Shown: piece after piece, positions 51,278 to 53,433 of the stretch | How the letters are laid out: every line of letters begins with the position of its first letter | Numbering within the stretch: the first letter of the stretch is position 1 | Assembly: GCA_018820395.1 (NCBI GenBank) | Contig: JAHJOG010000190.1 | Location: 1 to 53,433 of the forward strand | DNA: 53,433 nt | Direction of reading: 5' to 3' | From: Gammaproteobacteria bacterium | Lineage (GTDB): Bacteria; Pseudomonadota; Gammaproteobacteria; Burkholderiales; Burkholderiaceae_C | The notes under the pieces: generated by a model | The model's input: only the letters and a program-made list of their open reading frames with translations | Told to the model about the DNA's origin: nothing | Databases searched by the model: none | Translations under genes and position numbers: made by a program

Positions 51278-52690
51278 TTATTCGGTGGCCAGGGCGTCGG
51301 GGCGCAGCGCCACGGCGGGCGTGGTGCCCGCGGCGCGCGCAGGGATGTTGGGCGGTGCCGACTCGTGCACCACCGGCGGCTTGGCCATCAGCTTCAGGAT
51401 GTAGAGCACACCGGCGCCGAAGACCGCGAAGTACACGACCACAAAGGCCACCAGCGAGGCCGCCACGGCGGGTGCTGCCAGCGGCGAAGCCGAATCGGCC
51501 GTGCGCATCAGGCCCTGGATGGTCCAGGGCTGGCGACCGACCTCGGTGGTGATCCAGCCTGCGAGCACCGCGATCAGGCCCGAAGGGCCCATGGCCAGCG
51601 CGAAGCGGTGCAGCCACTTCCATTCGTACAGGCGGCCGCGGGCACGTGCCCACAGGCTGAGCATGCCCAGCCCGGCCATCAGAAAGCCCAGGCCGACCAT
51701 GATGCGGAACGCCCAGAAGACCATGCCCACCGGCGGATGGTCGGCCACCGGCACGGTGTCCAGGCCCTGCATGGGCGCGTTGAGGTCGTGCTTGAGGATC
51801 AGCGATGAGAGCTTGGGGATCTCCACCGCGTAGTCGACCCGTCCTTCGGCGCTGTTGGGGATGCCGAACAGGATCAGGGGTGCGCCCTCCGGGTGGCTCT
51901 GGTAGTGACCTTCCATGGCCATCACTTTCACCGGCTGGTGCTCCAGCGTGTTGAGCCCGTGCAAGTCACCCAGAAAAATCTGCAGCGGCGCCACGATGGC
52001 CGCCATCCACATGGCCATGGAGAACATGAGGCGGGCGCGCGGGTTGGCGCGGTCTTTCAGCAGGTGCCAGGCGCCCACCGCACCCACCAGGAAGGCGGTG
52101 GTGAGGTAAGCGGCCGAGAGCGTGTGCACCAGCCGGTAGGGAAAGCTGGGGTTGAAGATGATGGCCAGCCAGCTGCCGGCCGAGATGAACTGCCCGTTGG
52201 CGTTGATCGCGTAGCCGGCGGGGGTCTGCATCCAGCTGTTGACCGAGAGGATCCAGAACGCCGAGACAAAGGTGCCCAGGGCCACCATCAGCGTGGCGGT
52301 GAAGTGCAGCTTCTTGCCCACGCGGTTCATGCCGAACAGCATCACGCCCAGGAAGCCGGCTTCGAGGAAGAAGGCCGTCAGCACCTCGTAGGCCATCAAC
52401 GGGCCGATGATCGGGCCGGCCTTGTCGGAGAACACCGCCCAGTTGGTGCCGAACTGGTAGGACATCACGATGCCCGAGACCACGCCCATGGCAAACACCA
52501 GCGCGAAGATCTTGATCCAGTAACGGAACAGGTTCATGTAGTCCTCGCGACCGGTCTTGAGCCACAAGCCTTCGAGCACCGCGAGGTAGCTCGCCAGGCC
52601 GATGGTGATGGCGGGAAACAGGAAGTGAAAACTCACCGTGAACGCGAACTGGATGCGCGCCAACAGAAGAGCGTCGGGCAGGTCAGACAT
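51278..52690 (-). CDS. cydA: Cytochrome bd-type quinol oxidase subunit I, cyanide-insensitive (CioA) type
   Basis: A 470-residue haem subunit: LARIQFAFTVSFHFLFPAITIGLASYLAVLEGLWL (haem ligand His22), FALVFAMGVVSGIVMSYQFGTNW, GPLMAYEVLTAFFLEAGFLGVMLFG, VKVMAMEGHYQ and VLAGWITTEVGRQPWTIQGLMRT (GRQPW as in CioA). The short quinol loop and this last motif point to the cyanide-insensitive class, which tolerates sulfide. The ATG at 52690 (MSDLPDALL) is used. First gene of the sulfide operon, divergent from the FisR-like activator, with a sigma-54-like site 45 bases upstream. Confidence 0.95.
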   Translation of the reverse strand: MSDLPDALLLARIQFAFTVSFHFLFPAITIGLASYLAVLEGLWLKTGREDYMNLFRYWIKIFALVFAMGVVSGIVMSYQFGTNWAVFSDKAGPIIGPLMAYEVLTAFFLEAGFLGVMLFGMNRVGKKLHFTATLMVALGTFVSAFWILSVNSWMQTPAGYAINANGQFISAGSWLAIIFNPSFPYRLVHTLSAAYLTTAFLVGAVGAWHLLKDRANPRARLMFSMAMWMAAIVAPLQIFLGDLHGLNTLEHQPVKVMAMEGHYQSHPEGAPLILFGIPNSAEGRVDYAVEIPKLSSLILKHDLNAPMQGLDTVPVADHPPVGMVFWAFRIMVGLGFLMAGLGMLSLWARARGRLYEWKWLHRFALAMGPSGLIAVLAGWITTEVGRQPWTIQGLMRTADSASPLAAPAVAASLVAFVVVYFAVFGAGVLYILKLMAKPPVVHESAPPNIPARAAGTTPAVALRPDALATE

Positions 52691-52734
52691 CGGTGGATTC
52701 CTTGGTTCGGAGAAGTGGCAGACGCCTTTCACTG

Positions 52735-52750
52735 ATCAAGACGCGTGCCA
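52735..52750 (-). promoter_or_regulatory. Candidate sigma-54 promoter of the cyd-sqr operon
   Basis: On the minus strand TGGCACG, four bases, then TTGAT. The -24 element is perfect; the -12 TTGC is TTGA, one mismatch at a strongly conserved position. It lies about 45 bases before the cydA start and downstream of the dyad cluster at 52833-52882, as expected for a FisR-activated promoter. Confidence 0.5.
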
Positions 52751-52832
52751 CCGGCTGCCAGCTGAAAAAGTCGAATGAATTCAAGCGTCCTCGCGCGCAG
52801 CGCGGCCCGACTGCCAGCTGGAATCCCGGTTT

Positions 52833-52882
52833 TGTCTGCCAAAGTAGGCGGTTGTCTGCCAAACTGGCAGACTGGTTTGGCA
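52833..52882. promoter_or_regulatory. Probable activator-binding cluster (TGTCTGCCAAA repeats, 19-base palindrome)
   Basis: GTCTGCCA occurs at 52833-52840 and 52853-52860, exactly 20 bases apart. The second copy forms a perfect palindrome GTCTGCCA-AAC-TGGCAGAC (52853-52871). A further inverted half-site TTTGGCAG lies at 52875-52882, and related CTGCCAGCTG copies at 52755 and 52810. Spacing by two helical turns fits cooperative binding of an enhancer-binding protein. Confidence 0.65.
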
Positions 52883-52940
52883 GCAAGTTGCCGCAACCCG
52901 CCGCTGGACGCCTGTGCAACGTTCCCGAAAGACCTATCCG

Positions 52941-53433
52941 ATGGCCCATGTGTTGCCTGAACTGCTCTCGTACCTGGAAAGCCTGTCCGAGCCGCACATC
53001 CTGCTGGACCGCCAGTACCGCATCCTGGCCGCCAACGCGGCTTACCGCAGCCAGTTCAGCCCGCGCGCCTCGGTGATCGGGCGCACCTGCTACGAGGTGT
53101 CCCACCACTTCAGCGTCCCCTGTGACCAGGCTGGCGAAAGCTGCCCTCTGGCGCGTGCGCGCGAATCGGGTCAGCGCGAGCGCGTGCTGCACCTGCACCA
53201 CACTCCCCAGGGCGAGTCGTACGTGAACATCGAGCTGGTGCCGCTGCTGGATGCGACCGGCGAGCAGGCGTACTACGTGGAAAAGATGGAACCCTTGCGC
53301 GTGGCCCAGGGCCGGCCTGCCGGCCAGGGCCTGGTGGGCCGTTCGCCGGCCTTCCAGCGCATGCTCGAGCTTGTGGCGCGGGTCGGGCCTTCGCAGGCCA
53401 GCGTGCTCCTGCTCGGCGAGTCGGGCACCGGCA
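52941..53433 (+). CDS. fisR: FisR-like sigma-54-dependent persulfide-sensing activator (3' end outside window)
   Basis: The first 164 residues are visible. A PAS-like sensor domain (HILLDRQYRILAANAAYRSQF) contains Cys50, Cys61 and Cys68 within IGRTCYEVSHHFSVPCDQAGESC. The spacing of 11 and 7 equals that of the three sensing cysteines known in FisR of Cupriavidus (53, 64, 71). The AAA+ domain begins at VGRSPAFQRMLELVARVGPSQASVLLLGESGTG (Walker A cut by the edge). FisR proteins sense persulfide and activate sqr operons with sigma-54. ATG at 52941 (MAHVLPELL). Divergent from cydA. Confidence 0.88.
   Translation, partial: MAHVLPELLSYLESLSEPHILLDRQYRILAANAAYRSQFSPRASVIGRTCYEVSHHFSVPCDQAGESCPLARARESGQRERVLHLHHTPQGESYVNIELVPLLDATGEQAYYVEKMEPLRVAQGRPAGQGLVGRSPAFQRMLELVARVGPSQASVLLLGESGTG

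Noticed and set aside
52877..52890. Plus-strand TGGCAGCAAGTTGC resembling a sigma-54 promoter for fisR
   Set aside because: Only 9 bases separate GG and GC where 10 are required; it overlaps the dyad array instead.
1..53433. tRNA genes, CRISPR arrays, prophage integrases and complete insertion sequences
   Set aside because: I looked for cloverleaf-like intergenic segments, regularly spaced repeats and transposase or integrase motifs and found none I could support.

Overview
The window looks like a chromosomal segment of a high-GC betaproteobacterium, most likely a member of the Comamonadaceae (Variovorax-like). The reasons are the dense GC-rich coding, a tripartite-tricarboxylate 'Bug' solute receptor, two fused indolepyruvate:ferredoxin oxidoreductases, a CaiB/BaiF CoA-transferase and long ATGA-coupled catabolic operons. 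Assignments come from reading protein motifs and gene order; no database search was run. No tRNA, rRNA, CRISPR array, integrase or complete insertion sequence was seen.

Layout. (1) 1-3784: a fused indolepyruvate oxidoreductase (cut by the left edge), divergent from an Lrp/AsnC regulator. (2) 3785-5774: an AlbA_2/Schlafen ATP-binding gene with a cluster of GATAACAA repeats at its 3' end and what looks like an hsdR 5' remnant upstream, probably a decayed type I restriction locus. (3) 5775-8937: an MFS exporter, a small membrane protein and a lipocalin-fold CrtC/AttH-like protein. (4) 8957-17622: bifunctional PutA, a DUF3297 protein and a complete L-threonate pathway (ltnD, otnK, otnC, otnI). 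That operon is split by an antiparallel AbrB/VapC toxin-antitoxin pair. (5) 17745-22635: a ParE/Phd-type toxin-antitoxin pair and a second indolepyruvate oxidoreductase/Lrp module. (6) 22744-32705: a nine-gene catabolic operon beginning with a luciferase-like monooxygenase and its flavin reductase, divergent from a LysR regulator. (7) 32721-36001: an SMP-30 lactonase, a CoA-transferase and a Bug receptor. (8) 36024-42541: an XRE regulator and a probable defence island. The island holds an SMC-like ABC ATPase with a CxxC/CxxC insert, a winged-helix-like middle protein and a PD-(D/E)XK nuclease in one operon, facing a convergent DNA methyltransferase. (9) 42908-45437: an SRAP protein divergent from umuDC, with a perfect LexA box lying on the umuD start codon. 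(10) 45554-53433: a sulfide/persulfide operon (cyanide-insensitive-type cytochrome bd, DUF2474 protein, sulfide:quinone oxidoreductase, membrane protein, ETHE1-like hydrolase, truncated haemoglobin, secreted protein, DsrE protein, rhodanese), divergent from a FisR-like sigma-54 activator cut by the right edge.

How the genes work together. Region 4 would convert L-threonate to dihydroxyacetone phosphate and proline to glutamate. Region 6 would oxygenate an unknown, possibly cyclic, substrate, activate it to a CoA ester and beta-oxidise it. Region 8 has the parts of a three-component ABC (ABC-3C-like) conflict system plus a methyltransferase and is the best candidate for an undescribed system. 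Region 10 would oxidise sulfide through SQR into the quinone pool, drain it through a sulfide-tolerant bd oxidase, and process the sulfane sulfur. Its activator carries the three cysteines, with FisR spacing, expected of a persulfide sensor.
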